A stretch of 64,000 bases of DNA from Umezawaea beigongshangensis (GCF_016464305.1 NZ_JAEIOJ010000009.1:268467-332466); one strand, 5' to 3'; counted from the stretch's first letter, positions 1 to 9,428 are shown. Notes: generated by a model not told the origin, from the letters alone. Made by a program: numbers and translations.

Positions 1-1824
1 GGCGTCCGTGCGGCTGGTGTCGATCGCCTTGACGAACTCGCCGTCGATCTTGATGCCGGTGATCGGCAGGTGCTTGAGGTGGACGAAGGAGCCGAACCCC
101 GACCCGAAGTCGTCCAGCACGATGCGGCAGCCGAAGCCGCGCAGCTGCTGCGCCAGCGCCCGCGCCGCGTCCAGGTTTCCCACCGCGGCCGTCTCGGTGA
201 TCTCCAGGCCCAGCCGTCCGGGGGCCACGCCCGCGCTGGCCAGCCGGTCGAGCACGAAGCCGCCGAAGTCGGCGTCGTCCAGCGTCCGGCCGGAGATGTT
301 GACGTTGAACCGCAGTTCCGGGTCGGGGTGCGCGACCAGCGTGTCGATCGCCCTGGTCAGCACCCAGCGGTCGATCTCCAGCACGAGGTTGCCGCGCTCG
401 GCGACCGGGAGGAAGTCCGCCGGTCCCAGACGGGGTTCCTGACCGTCCTCCAGGCGCAGCAGCAGCTCGTGGCCCAGGACGACTCCCGTGCCGAGCCGCA
501 CCATCGGCATGGCGTGCAGCGCCAGACCGCCGGACTCCAGCGCCGTGCGCACCCGGTCGAGCACCGAGACCCGCTTCGCGGTGTCCGCGTAGTGCCCCGG
601 CTCGTAGACGGTGACCCGGTTGCGACCGGCGCCCTTCGACGCGTACAGGGCGAGGTCGGCGTTGGCCAGGACCAGCTCCCACGTGTCGCCCGGCCCGTAC
701 TCCGCCATGCCGGTGCTCACCGTGATGTGCGCCGCCACGCCCGCCGACACCAGCGGCAACGCCGCCACCGCGTCGCGCAGCCCGTCGGCGACGAGTTCCG
801 CCTCGGCGCGCTCGCAGCCCGGCAGGACCACCGCGAACTCGTCGCCGCCGAGGCGGCCGATGAGCTGTCCCGGTCGCAGCCGCGACGCGAGCGCCGAGGC
901 CAGGGTCCGCATGACCCGGTCGCCCACGGCGTGCCCGCGCAGGTCGTTGACGTCCTTGAAGTTGTCCAGGTCCAGCAGCAGCAGCGCGCCGTCGCCTCCG
1001 GTCGCCAGCGCGCGCTCCAGCTCCCTGGTCAGGACTCGCCGGTTCGGCAGGCCCGTGAGCGGGTCCAGCTCGGCCATCCGCAGCAGTTCCTCGTGCACCC
1101 GGTGCGCCCGCGTCACGTCGTGAGCGGTCCCCAGCGCACGCACGGGCGTGCCGGAGGAGTCGCAGATGATCTCGCCGAAGCACTCGAAGATCCGCTCGCC
1201 GCGCGGTTCGGGCAGCAGCATCCGGTGGGTGTAGGAGAACTTCGCGCCCGCCTCCAGCGCCTCGGCCAGGGTGCTGCGGATCATCGGGAGGTCGTCGGGG
1301 TGCACGAACCCCGAGTAGTTCTCCATGGTCAGCTCCACGTCGGACGTGAAGCCGAACATCTCCAGCAGCGCGTCGGACCACACGATGCGGTCCTCGCCGA
1401 TGTGCCACTCCCAGGTGCCCATCCGGCCGAGCACCTGCGCGCGCCGCAGCGCGTCGGCCTCCTGCGTGACGTCGAGCTCCCGGTCGCGCCAGGAGGTCAC
1501 GTCCACGACCTCGTAGAGCAGGTCACCGCCGGACAGCTCGCAGCAGGTGATCTCCAGCCACCGGTGCCCGCGCGGCGTCGACGAGGACGCCAGCAGCGGG
1601 AGCCCGGCGTGCGCGTGCTCGCCCGGCGGACGCTCCGGGACGCCCGGCAGCAGTGCGGGCAGCGACCTGCCGACGGCCTGCGCCACCGGCACGCCCAGAA
1701 CGGCCGCCAGCGCGGGGTTCACCCAGCGCAGCACACCGCGGGCGTCCGACACCGCGAACCCCACGTCGGACCGCTCCAGCACCTCGCGGTGCACGGACCG
1801 CACACCGTCCTCCACCGCGGTCAT
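1..1824 (-). CDS. PAS-PAS-GGDEF-EAL cyclic-di-GMP signalling protein (3' end outside window)
   Basis: The frame is open from an ATG at 1824 to the window edge, giving 608 residues; the C-terminus is missing. Two PAS-like sensor domains (about 10-120 and 135-250) precede a GGDEF domain with an intact GGDEF motif near residues 326-330, as needed for making c-di-GMP. An EAL phosphodiesterase domain follows from about residue 440. Its signature reads HELLLRL instead of EALLR, although the metal-binding Glu, the FNVNIS Asn, ITET Glu, DDFGSGF and IKID segments remain. No membrane segment is visible, so it is probably cytosolic and responds to a ligand or redox signal through PAS. The family assignment is firm; the balance of cyclase and phosphodiesterase activity is not known. 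Confidence 0.93.
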   Translation of the reverse strand, partial: MTAVEDGVRSVHREVLERSDVGFAVSDARGVLRWVNPALAAVLGVPVAQAVGRSLPALLPGVPERPPGEHAHAGLPLLASSSTPRGHRWLEITCCELSGGDLLYEVVDVTSWRDRELDVTQEADALRRAQVLGRMGTWEWHIGEDRIVWSDALLEMFGFTSDVELTMENYSGFVHPDDLPMIRSTLAEALEAGAKFSYTHRMLLPEPRGERIFECFGEIICDSSGTPVRALGTAHDVTRAHRVHEELLRMAELDPLTGLPNRRVLTRELERALATGGDGALLLLDLDNFKDVNDLRGHAVGDRVMRTLASALASRLRPGQLIGRLGGDEFAVVLPGCERAEAELVADGLRDAVAALPLVSAGVAAHITVSTGMAEYGPGDTWELVLANADLALYASKGAGRNRVTVYEPGHYADTAKRVSVLDRVRTALESGGLALHAMPMVRLGTGVVLGHELLLRLEDGQEPRLGPADFLPVAERGNLVLEIDRWVLTRAIDTLVAHPDPELRFNVNISGRTLDDADFGGFVLDRLASAGVAPGRLGLEITETAAVGNLDAARALAQQLRGFGCRIVLDDFGSGFGSFVHLKHLPITGIKIDGEFVKAIDTSRTDA

Positions 1825-1906
1825 CACGCCCTCCCGACGAACTCGCGCGCCATGATGGTGGACGCGCGGACCGCGGGCAAGCCGTCCCGGTCCGGCGGCC
1901 GCGGCG

Positions 1907-2272
1907 CTACCGCAGCCGCTCCACGCCGTGCGCCGACTCCGCGACCCGCAGCGCCAGCGCGCGCAGTTCCTCCCCACCGGCCCCGTCGCCCACCGCCGTC
2001 ACGACGTCCTCGGCGGCACAGCGCAGCTGGAACAACCGGTCCTGGAGGTCGGCCAGTTCGCCGCTGGAGAGCACGACCGCGTCCTCGGGGAGCCCGCCGC
2101 GCTGCACGGCGGCGCGGCGCTCGTAGGCGCGCTGCCGGCACGACTGCCCGCAGTAGCGCCGCGGCCTCCCGATCCGCCCGGACTCCGGCAGCCTGCGCCC
2201 GCACCACGCGCAGTGGCGCACCTGCTCCCGCGTCCCCGCGGACACGCCCTCCCAGTGGGACACCAGCTCCAT
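1907..2272 (-). CDS. small zinc-finger-like hypothetical protein
   Basis: This 121-residue protein carries an N-terminal four-Cys arrangement, CAWCGRR followed by RRYCGQSCRQRAYERR, typical of small actinobacterial putative zinc-ribbon proteins of unknown role. The Cys pairs (CxxC and CxxxC) probably hold a metal. The C-terminal part is helical and charged. I chose the ATG at 2272, which gives MELVSHWEG; two in-frame codons upstream a GTG is also possible. It lies in the same orientation as and 82 bp upstream of the GGDEF/EAL gene and may be co-transcribed. No function can be assigned. Confidence 0.7.
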   Translation of the reverse strand: MELVSHWEGVSAGTREQVRHCAWCGRRLPESGRIGRPRRYCGQSCRQRAYERRAAVQRGGLPEDAVVLSSGELADLQDRLFQLRCAAEDVVTAVGDGAGGEELRALALRVAESAHGVERLR

Positions 2273-2338
2273 GACGCGGACGCTATCCCGCCACCCACCG
2301 GCCACCACAGCGCCACGCCGCCGAGGCACACTCCACTG

Positions 2339-3148
2339 GTGACCGACGAGAGGCACTACCTCGCTGGCCCCCACCCCAGGGCCTTCGCCCACCGCGGCTG
2401 GCACCTCGGCGACCTGAGCGGCATGGAGAACTCGCTGAGCTCCTTCCGCCGCGCCGTGGCCGAGGGGTTCAGCTACGTCGAGACCGACGTGCACGTCACC
2501 TCCGACGGCGTGGTCGTCGTCCACCACGACCGCTCGCTCGACCGCACGACCGACGGGCGCGGACCGGTCGCCGAGCAGCCCTGGTCGGTCGTGCGGCACG
2601 CCCGCGTCGGGGGACGCGAGCCGGTCGCCCGCCTGGAGGACGTGCTGGAGGAGCTGCCGGACGTGCTGCTCAACGTCGACGTCAAGGCCGACGCCGCCGT
2701 CACACCGGTCCTCGACGTCCTGCGCCGCACCCGCGCCACCGCCCGCGTGTGCCTGGCGTCGTTCTCCGAGACGCGTCTGACCCGGTTGCGCCGACAGGGA
2801 CCGCCGGACCTGCTCACGTCGATGGGCCCGCGCTCGGCGGGCGCGCTGTGGGCGGCTCGCCGGGTCCCCGTCCCCGCGCTGGCGGTGCGGGGACGCATCG
2901 CCCAGGTGCCGAGCCGCCGGGGACGGCTCACGGTGGTCGACCGCCTGTTCGTCCGGGCGGCGCACCGGCGCGGGCGCGAGGTGCACGTGTGGACCGTGGA
3001 CGACGAGCAGCACATGCGGGCTCTGCTCGACCTGGGTGTGGACGGACTGGTCACCGACCGCCCGGACCGGCTGCGCGAGGTCCTGCGCGACCGCCGGGCG
3101 TGGACCGCCGGGCGACGGGCGGACGACGAGGAGGCAACAGCTCGGTGA
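2339..3148 (+). CDS. glycerophosphodiester phosphodiesterase
   Basis: A 269-residue GDPD-family TIM barrel that hydrolyses glycerophosphodiesters to sn-glycerol 3-phosphate and an alcohol. The N-terminus has the AHRG signature with MENSLSSF (metal-binding Glu-Asn), then ETDVHVTSDGVVVVHHD with the Glu-Asp pair and catalytic His, and a late VHVWTVD strand plus VDGLVTDRP, all standard for the family. The GTG start at 2339 leaves only a few residues ahead of the barrel. No signal peptide, so it is cytosolic. It is divergent from the zinc-finger gene, and the promoters must lie in about 65 bp between them. Confidence 0.93.
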   Translation: MTDERHYLAGPHPRAFAHRGWHLGDLSGMENSLSSFRRAVAEGFSYVETDVHVTSDGVVVVHHDRSLDRTTDGRGPVAEQPWSVVRHARVGGREPVARLEDVLEELPDVLLNVDVKADAAVTPVLDVLRRTRATARVCLASFSETRLTRLRRQGPPDLLTSMGPRSAGALWAARRVPVPALAVRGRIAQVPSRRGRLTVVDRLFVRAAHRRGREVHVWTVDDEQHMRALLDLGVDGLVTDRPDRLREVLRDRRAWTAGRRADDEEATAR

Positions 3149-3191
3149 TCTCGCCGCGGACGGCCCGGCGCGCCCAGTACAGTCCGCCGTC

Positions 3192-4601
3192 ATGAGCGCG
3201 GTGGACAGTCCCGAACAGACCAACGGCGACGCCCCGGACCGTCGTCGCGAGCAACGCGGCTGGACCTGGTACGACTGGGCCAACTCCGTGTTCCCCACCT
3301 CCGTGGCCACGGTGTTCCTCTCCGGCTACCTCACCGCCGTCGCCTCCGAGGCGGCCAAGGCCGACACCGCCCGCAACGGCGCCGACGCCTGCGCCGACGG
3401 CGCGCTGCGCTCCTGCGACATCACCGCGTTCGGTCTCGCCTTCCCCGCCGGTTCGCTGTGGGGCTACCTGCTGTCGATCGCCACCGTCGTCCAGGTGCTC
3501 GTGCTGCCCGTGATGGGCGCCATCGCCGACCGGACCCAGAACAAGCGCCGGATGCTGGGCGCGTTCGCCTTCACCGGGTCGGCGGCCACGGCCGCGCTCG
3601 CCCTCGTCGACGGCACCAACTGGACGCTGGGCGTCCTGCTCTTCGTCCTGGGCAACATCTGCTACGGGTCGTCGGTCGTCGTCTACTACGCGTTCCTGCC
3701 CGAGATCGCGACACCGGACGAGCGCGACGCGGTGTCCGCGCGCGGCTGGGCCTTCGGCTACCTCGGCGGCGGCATCGCCCTGGGCGTGCAGCTCGTGCTG
3801 TTCCTGTCCCACGACGCCATCGGTCTCACCCAGGGCGAGGCCGTGCGCGCCGCCTTCGTCCTGTCGGGCCTGTGGTGGGCCGGGTTCACCCTCGTCCCGC
3901 TCTCCCGGCTGCGCCGCCACCAGGCGCCGCACGGCTCGGAGAGCGGCGCCTCGGTGATCACCGCCGGGTTCGCCGAACTCCGGCGGACCGCGCGGTCGGC
4001 CCGGATGTTCCCGCTGACGCTCGCGTTCCTGGCGACCTACCTCATCTACACCGACGGCATCTCCACGGTCGCCAACGTCTCCGCCCAGTACGGCCGCGAC
4101 GAGCTCAAGCTCGACGAGACGGTCCTGATCACGACGATCCTGATCGTCCAGTTCGTCGCCTTCTTCGGCGGTGTCCTGCACGGCATCGGCGCGCGCCGCT
4201 GGGGCGCCAAGCGCACCATCCAGGTCAGCCTGCTCGTCTGGATCGTCGTCCTCGTGGCGGCCTACTTCGTCCAGGCCGGTCAGCAGTTGCAGTTCTACGG
4301 CCTCGCGGCGGGCATCGGCATCGTCCTGGGCGGGACGAACGCGCTCTCCCGGTCGATCTTCAGCCAGATGATCCCGCCCGGCCGCGAGGCGCAGTACTTC
4401 TCGCTCTACGAGGTCGGCGAGCGCTCCACCTCCTGGCTCGGCCCGCTGGTCTTCGCCGGGGTCGGGCAGGCCACCGGCTCGTTCCGGCTGGCCATCGTCT
4501 CGCTGGTGATCTTCTTCGTCGTCGGCTTCGTCCTGATGATCTTCGTGCCCGTGCGCAGGGCCATCAGCGAGTCGGGGAACCCGGTACCGGCGAAGGTGTG
4601 A
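3192..4601 (+). CDS. MFS transporter of the UMF1/Atg22-like type
   Basis: A 469-residue polytopic membrane protein. The N-terminal GWTWYDWANSVFPT signature is characteristic of the UMF1 family of major facilitator permeases, and a basic loop (ADRTQNKRR) follows the third helix as in MFS proteins. About twelve hydrophobic segments are visible. It follows the glycerophosphodiesterase by 43 bp in the same direction, so an operon is plausible and the substrate could be related, but nothing in the sequence identifies it. Its 3' end overlaps the convergent membrane-protein gene by about 38 bp. Confidence 0.88.
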   Translation: MSAVDSPEQTNGDAPDRRREQRGWTWYDWANSVFPTSVATVFLSGYLTAVASEAAKADTARNGADACADGALRSCDITAFGLAFPAGSLWGYLLSIATVVQVLVLPVMGAIADRTQNKRRMLGAFAFTGSAATAALALVDGTNWTLGVLLFVLGNICYGSSVVVYYAFLPEIATPDERDAVSARGWAFGYLGGGIALGVQLVLFLSHDAIGLTQGEAVRAAFVLSGLWWAGFTLVPLSRLRRHQAPHGSESGASVITAGFAELRRTARSARMFPLTLAFLATYLIYTDGISTVANVSAQYGRDELKLDETVLITTILIVQFVAFFGGVLHGIGARRWGAKRTIQVSLLVWIVVLVAAYFVQAGQQLQFYGLAAGIGIVLGGTNALSRSIFSQMIPPGREAQYFSLYEVGERSTSWLGPLVFAGVGQATGSFRLAIVSLVIFFVVGFVLMIFVPVRRAISESGNPVPAKV

Positions 4602-5520
4602 GGCGCCGGCGTCGCGCTCGGGTCACGCCCAGCGCGACGCCGACCGCCACCAGCGCGACCACCCGGCCCACCGCGACGGCCCGGACCCCGGCGTCCGGCA
4701 CACCGGCGACCAGCACGACGCGCACCGACTCGGGCAGCAGCACCAGCACGCACACCGTCAGCGCCGACGGCCACGCCCCGCCCGGTCGCGACGTCACCAG
4801 GTGCGCCACCGCCACCACCAGCAGCGCGACCACGGCGACGGGGCGCACCGCCGACGCCGCGGTCACCAGTTCCAGCGGGACCAGCGCGAGTCCGGCCAGC
4901 CACACCGCGGCCGTCCCCCGCGTCCAGGTCCGGCGCGACGGCGGCGGGGCGTCGCGGTGGAAGCCCGCCACGAGGCACGCCGCGGTCACCCACAGCGGCA
5001 GCGACACCAGCGCCCAGGTCACCGTCGAGCGCGCGGCGTCCCCCTGGACCGCGGAGGAGACGAACCACCACGCGCCCGGCAGCGCGCTCACCACCGCCAG
5101 GACCGCGGCCGTGCCGCGGCGGCCGGCGAGCAGGGCGGCCAGCGCCGCGGCGAGCAGCAGGCCGACGTGGGGCTGCCGGTCCGGCACCAGCGGCCAGCCC
5201 AGCGCCCACCGCACCGCCTGCGCCACCCCGGCGGTGACCTCCTCCGCGCTCAGCCCGACCAGGCCGAGCAGCGCCACCAGTCGCACCACCGCGCCCGGCG
5301 CCAGCACCCGCACGCCGCCGCCGTCGAGCCGGGTGCGCACGGCCAGGCCGAGGGTGGCCCACGTCTCGCCCCAGCCGGGCCAGCCGTGCTCCAGGTCGGT
5401 GCTGTCGTCGCGCTCCTCCAGGAACAGCGCGACCATCTCCTCCTCGCGCTCCTCCCGGTACCAGCGGGGCAGCGCCCGCAGCAGCCGCCGGTAGCGCGTC
5501 TCCAGGTTGCTCGCGCTCAC
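4564..5520 (-). CDS. polytopic membrane protein coupled to a PadR regulator
   Basis: A 318-residue protein with a cytosolic N-terminal helix-rich segment (RRLLRALPRWYREEREEEM, then ERDDSTDLE) followed by about seven to eight hydrophobic segments. The N-terminal RWYREERGEE-like motif is typical of actinobacterial membrane proteins that are always found downstream of PadR regulators. The GTG at 5520 overlaps the padR stop by 4 bp (GTGA), showing translational coupling. Function is unknown; a transport or stress-envelope role under PadR control is inferred from context only. Confidence 0.75.
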   Translation of the reverse strand: MSASNLETRYRRLLRALPRWYREEREEEMVALFLEERDDSTDLEHGWPGWGETWATLGLAVRTRLDGGGVRVLAPGAVVRLVALLGLVGLSAEEVTAGVAQAVRWALGWPLVPDRQPHVGLLLAAALAALLAGRRGTAAVLAVVSALPGAWWFVSSAVQGDAARSTVTWALVSLPLWVTAACLVAGFHRDAPPPSRRTWTRGTAAVWLAGLALVPLELVTAASAVRPVAVVALLVVAVAHLVTSRPGGAWPSALTVCVLVLLPESVRVVLVAGVPDAGVRAVAVGRVVALVAVGVALGVTRARRRRLTPSPVPGSPTR

Positions 5521-5858
5521 AGCGCACCCCCGGCCAGTCCGCGCGCCCGCAGCACGCCGGACGCGGCGCGCACGTTCGCCGACAGCCTCGCCACCTCGGC
5601 CGACAGCGCCCGGTACCCGGTCTCGGTGATGCGGTAGTAGCGGCGCAGGCGGCCCTGGTGCACCTCCTCGCGATCCCGCTCGGCCAGCCCGTCGGCGACC
5701 AGGCGGTCCAGCACGCCGTAGAGGGTGCCCACCCGCAGCCGGGTCCTCCCCTCCGACAGCGCGGCCACCGACCGCACGATCGCGTACCCGTGCAGCGGCT
5801 CCTCCGCCAGCGCTGTCAGCACCAGGAAGGTCTGCTCGGTCATCACCCGACTGCTCAT
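5517..5858 (-). CDS. PadR-family transcriptional regulator
   Basis: This 113-residue protein is a winged-helix PadR regulator: TEQTFLVLTALAEEPLHGYAIVR is the classic N-terminal recognition region, RVGTLYGVLDRLVADGL is helix 3 and RRYYRITETG the wing. ATG 5858 was chosen; an internal ATG at 5843 (MTEQT) is also possible. It probably represses itself and the coupled membrane-protein gene. The 140 bp upstream, shared with the divergent kinase gene, contains an AT-richer stretch (5864-5888, around TTATATCGG) that may hold its operator. Confidence 0.9.
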   Translation of the reverse strand: MSSRVMTEQTFLVLTALAEEPLHGYAIVRSVAALSEGRTRLRVGTLYGVLDRLVADGLAERDREEVHQGRLRRYYRITETGYRALSAEVARLSANVRAASGVLRARGLAGGAL

Positions 5859-6000
5859 GCACCGAGTTATATCGGAAAGCGTACTATCAGCGCCAGTGTT
5901 CTCCCAGCTGACGACGCCGGAGTCGAACGCCGCATGACGAGACGGTGACATCGGCGACCCCCTGGTTTGGCCGAACGGGGGAACGGGGAACCACTGGAAC

Positions 6001-7377
6001 GTGCTTCCGCTACTGGCTGACCGCTACCAACTGCTGGAACGAATCGGTTCCGGCGGGATGGGTGTGGTGTGGGCCGCGAGAGACGAGCTCCTCCGGCGCG
6101 AGGTCGCCGTCAAGGAGGTGCTGCCCGCGCACCGCGACCGCATCGAGCACGAGGCGCAGGTCGCGGCGAGGGTCTCCCACCCGCACGTCGTGACCGTCTA
6201 CGACCTGTTCTACGAGCAGGGCCGTCCGTGGCTGGTCATGGAACTGGTCCGCTCCAGGGCGCTGTCCGCGGTGATCGAGGACGAGGGTCCGCTGCCCGTG
6301 CAGCAGGTCGCCCACATCGGCCACCAGGTCCTCTCCGGACTCGCCGCCGTGCACGCGCAGGGCATCCTGCACTGCGACATCAAGCCCGGCAACGTGCTGC
6401 TCGACGACAACACCCGCGCCCACCTCACCGACTTCGGCATCGCGGCCGACACCGGCACCTCCAACGACGGTGCCAAGATCTTCGGCGCTCCCGCCTACAT
6501 CGCTCCCGAACGCGCCCGCGGCCTGCCCATCGGCCCGGCGTCCGACCTGTGGTCGCTCGGCGCCACCCTCTACACGGCCGTCGAGGGCCACGCCCCGCTG
6601 GACAAGGGCGACCCGCTGGCCACGATGACCGCCGTGGTGATGGAGGACGTCGAGCCGCCCCGCCGAGCCGGCCGCCTCACCCCGTTGCTGAACGACCTGC
6701 TCGACCGCGACCCGGAACGGCGTCCCGGCTTCGACGAGGTGGACCGGAGGTTGCGCGAAGCCGCCGACGAGCCCGACACCATCGTGATCAGGCAGCGCGT
6801 CACCGGCGACCTGGCCCCGCCGACCGCCGTCGTCGACCCCGTGCCCACGAACGTCTCCCCGATCGCGCGCCGCCGCCCGCCGTTCGCGCTGGCGGGAGGA
6901 GTGCTCGCGGCGGCCGCGGCGGTGGTCGCCGTGCCGCTGTTCGGCTTCACCAGCGATCCCGGCCAGGGCAACGCCCCCGTCCCGGCCATCAGCACCCAGG
7001 CCCAGGCCCCGGTCGACGCCGCCGAGGCGTCCCCGCAGACGCCGGAGGCCGCCGTCCCGGCCGAGGCGGTGGTCCAGGAGCCGGCTCCCGTCGCCCAGAC
7101 CGAGGCGCTGAACGTCACCGAGGCACCCGCTGCCCGGGTCCCCGTCGAGGAGCCGGTGGTCCCCGTCGAGCAGGTGGAGCCCGTCGTCCCGGTGGAGCCG
7201 GTGGAGCCGGTGGAGTCCTCGCAACCGGACACCACGTCCACCGGGACGACGGTGCCGGAGACCAGCAGCGCCCCCATCGACCCCGAGCCCACCGCGGAGC
7301 CGACGACCCCGCCGGTCGAGGAGACCAGCGTCCCGGACGCCACGTCGGCGCCCGCGTCGGAGGACCCACTAGGCTGA
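6001..7377 (+). CDS. transmembrane Ser/Thr protein kinase with Pro/Val/Glu/Thr-rich outer tail
   Basis: A 458-residue Hanks-type (PknB-like) kinase. The kinase domain spans about residues 8-265, with the glycine loop IGSGGMGVVW, the VAVKEV lysine, HCDIKPGNVLL as catalytic loop (HCD rather than HRD), DFGIA and the APE-like APAYIAPE. A single membrane helix (about 298-316) separates it from a ~140-residue outer region with no PASTA repeats; instead it is low-complexity, including a run of Pro-Val-Glu repeats around residues 380-405. Start is GTG 6001, which leaves the usual short leader before RYQLLERIG. It is 6 bp from the thymidine kinase gene and may be co-transcribed with it. Target substrates are unknown. 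Confidence 0.93.
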   Translation: MLPLLADRYQLLERIGSGGMGVVWAARDELLRREVAVKEVLPAHRDRIEHEAQVAARVSHPHVVTVYDLFYEQGRPWLVMELVRSRALSAVIEDEGPLPVQQVAHIGHQVLSGLAAVHAQGILHCDIKPGNVLLDDNTRAHLTDFGIAADTGTSNDGAKIFGAPAYIAPERARGLPIGPASDLWSLGATLYTAVEGHAPLDKGDPLATMTAVVMEDVEPPRRAGRLTPLLNDLLDRDPERRPGFDEVDRRLREAADEPDTIVIRQRVTGDLAPPTAVVDPVPTNVSPIARRRPPFALAGGVLAAAAAVVAVPLFGFTSDPGQGNAPVPAISTQAQAPVDAAEASPQTPEAAVPAEAVVQEPAPVAQTEALNVTEAPAARVPVEEPVVPVEQVEPVVPVEPVEPVESSQPDTTSTGTTVPETSSAPIDPEPTAEPTTPPVEETSVPDATSAPASEDPLG

Positions 7378-7383
7378 CCCCGC

Positions 7384-8097
7384 GTGGAGCCCCTTCCCGC
7401 AGATCCCGACCCCACCGACGCGCTGTCGGCCATCCCCGCCGCCGGAGCGCGACGAGCGCTGGGCGTCCTCGGCAGGGTGCGGTTCTTCCACGGTCCGATG
7501 GACTGCGGAAAGTCCACCCTGGCGCTGCAGATCGATCACAACCAGGCCCGGCAGGGCCGGTGCGGGTTGCTGCTGGTGCGCCACGACCGCTCCGGCACCC
7601 CCACCATCTCCAGCCGCATGGGCATCACCCGCGCCGCGCTGGAGGTGCACGAGACGATGGACGTCTGCGCCCTGGTCCGCGAGCACTGGGCGCGCGGCGT
7701 GCGAGTGGACTACCTCATCGTCGACGAGGCGCAGTTCCTCTCCCCCGCCCAGGTCGACCAGCTCGCCGAACTCGCCGACGACTCCCAGATCGACGTCTAC
7801 GCCTTCGGCCTGGCCACCGACTTCCGCAGCCAGCTCTTCCCCGGCTCCCAACGCCTCTTCGAACTCGCCGACGAGCTCAACGCCATCCAGGTCGAGGTCC
7901 TCTGCTGGTGCGGCCTGCCCGGCCGCTTCAACTCCCGCATCCACGACGACCAGGTCGTCCGCGCCGGACACACCGTCCTCGTCGCCGACACCAACCCCGC
8001 CGACGAGGTCCGCTACCAGGTCCTCTGCCGCCGCCACTACCGCACCGGCGACCTCGGCCCCACCGCCACCCACCCCGAACAACTCCGCCTCGCCTGA
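7384..8097 (+). CDS. tdk: thymidine kinase (type II)
   Basis: A 237-residue thymidine kinase that phosphorylates thymidine to dTMP in the salvage pathway. Seen in the sequence are the P-loop GPMDCGKST, the DEAQFLS Walker-B-like motif with the catalytic Glu, the FGLATDF segment, and the zinc-binding Cys pairs in the lasso domain (LCWCGL and LCRRHY). The GTG start gives an N-terminal extension of about 30 residues relative to the minimal enzyme. It directly follows the Ser/Thr kinase gene by 6 bp. Confidence 0.93.
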   Translation: MEPLPADPDPTDALSAIPAAGARRALGVLGRVRFFHGPMDCGKSTLALQIDHNQARQGRCGLLLVRHDRSGTPTISSRMGITRAALEVHETMDVCALVREHWARGVRVDYLIVDEAQFLSPAQVDQLAELADDSQIDVYAFGLATDFRSQLFPGSQRLFELADELNAIQVEVLCWCGLPGRFNSRIHDDQVVRAGHTVLVADTNPADEVRYQVLCRRHYRTGDLGPTATHPEQLRLA

Positions 8098-8127
8098 CGC
8101 CGCAACACCGACGTGGCCAGTGCCGCA

Positions 8128-8405
8128 CCGGGCAACGTCCCCCCTGGTGACGGTCTCGCGCAGGCGCTCGTCGTGGGCGTGCTCGCCTCGCCAGATGATG
8201 CGGCGGCGGATCGTGCTGCTCCGCTCGTGGTGACCCTGGGTGGTCGGTGCCGTCGAGGGTGACGTGGCGCGGGGCGGTGAACCGGGCCTCGACGCGGTTG
8301 GGCCAGGAGGAGTTGGTCCGGGTGCGGGCGATCTCGACGTCGTTGGCCTCGGCCCGCTCTGCGGCCCGGTCGTGGGCGGCGAACAGGTGCCGAACCCCGT
8401 CGGGA
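8128..8405 (-). mobile_element. decayed IS630-family transposase 3' remnant
   Basis: Translating the minus strand gives NSSWPNRVEARFTAPRH and VTLDGTDHP, closely resembling the C-terminal catalytic part of IS630-type DDE transposases (TNSSWLNRIEAQFTALRYF..LDGTDHP). After LDGTDH the frame must shift by one to continue as STIRRRIIWRGEHAHDERLR and ETVTRGDVA, the family's usual end. So one frameshift and loss of the N-terminal two thirds are visible, and no terminal inverted repeats can be identified. The element is inactive. It ends immediately before the LysR gene and may have removed that gene's start. Confidence 0.75.
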
Positions 8406-8429
8406 GAAGACAAGCCGGCGTCCCAGGAC

Positions 8430-9342
8430 TGGAGCAGGATCGACCTCAACCTCTTCGTCCCGCTGAACGCCTTGCTGATCGAACGGAACGTCGCGAAAGC
8501 CGCCGAACGGATCTTCGTCACCCAGCCCGCGATGAGCGCCGCGCTCGCCAAACTGCGCCGGGTCTTCGACGACCCGCTGCTCGTGCGCGACGGCCGCGAG
8601 CTCGTGCTCACCCCCCTTCGCCGAGTCACTGCGCCAGCCGGTGCAGGAGATGATGCTCTCGGCCCGTGACATGATGAACGCCAATCGGCAGTTCGATCCC
8701 GCGGTGTCGAAGCGCACGTTCACCGTCATCGCGAGCGACTGCACCACGACCGTCCTCCTGGGACCGCTGCTGCCCCGACTGCTGGCCGAGGCTCCCGGTG
8801 TGCGGATCAAGGTCGCGCCGCCGGGGCCCGACTACGTCGACGCCGTCCGCTCGGTCCGGTGCGACCTGCTCTTCTGGCCGTCGTACCTGCTGAACCCCGA
8901 GCTGGACAGGTTCCCGCGCGCCCCCCTGTTCACCGACGAGTTCGTGCTGGCCGCCGCGCGCGACAGCACCTCGTTCGACCACCCGCTGAGCGCGGCGGAG
9001 CTGGCGACGACACCGTGCGTGCGACTGACTCCGTTCACGTGCCGGGACAACACGATCGACCTGATCGCCGCTCTCGAATCGGCGGCACCCCCCGTGATCA
9101 CCGTCGGCTCGTTCGCGCTGGCTCTGGAAGTGGTGTCCCGCACCCATCTCGTCACGACGGCCCAGCGCCGGTTGTTCGAGCTGAAGCGCGAGGCTCTCGG
9201 CCTGCGGGAGGTCGAGATGGCGACGCCCCTGCCCGAACTGACCATGACGATGTACTGGCACCCCCGCACCGGTCGTTCCCCCGCCCACCAGTGGCTGCGG
9301 TCCCGCGTGCAGGACGCCGCCGCCGCACTCGGGCTCTCCTGA
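8430..9342 (+). pseudogene. LysR-family regulator, frameshifted and lacking a clear start
   Basis: The 5' part encodes a LysR helix-turn-helix (IDLNLFVPLNALLIERNVAKAAERI, then VTQPAMSAALAKLRRVFDDPLLVR), and the 3' part from 8641 encodes the substrate-binding domain (FTVIASDCTTTVLLGPLLPRL onward) in another frame. The two join if one C is removed from the six-C run at about 8610-8616: the reading then becomes LTPFAESLRQPVQEMM, as the family expects. In addition no ATG or GTG stands in frame just ahead of the HTH, because upstream sequence belongs to the IS630 remnant. A homopolymer sequencing error could explain the frameshift but not the missing start. Confidence 0.8.
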
Positions 9343-9428
9343 GCCCGTCATCCGCGGTCGGCTGCGCACCCGAGCACGTCGCGCTGGGCTCGACCCGTTG
9401 TGACGGACGTCCGAGATCGGGAGACGTG

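Noticed and set aside
70..2274. Long plus-strand frame of 734 codons
   Set aside because: It is an antisense shadow of the GGDEF/EAL gene and the zinc-finger gene; low-complexity Arg/His/Gln-rich translation without any domain.
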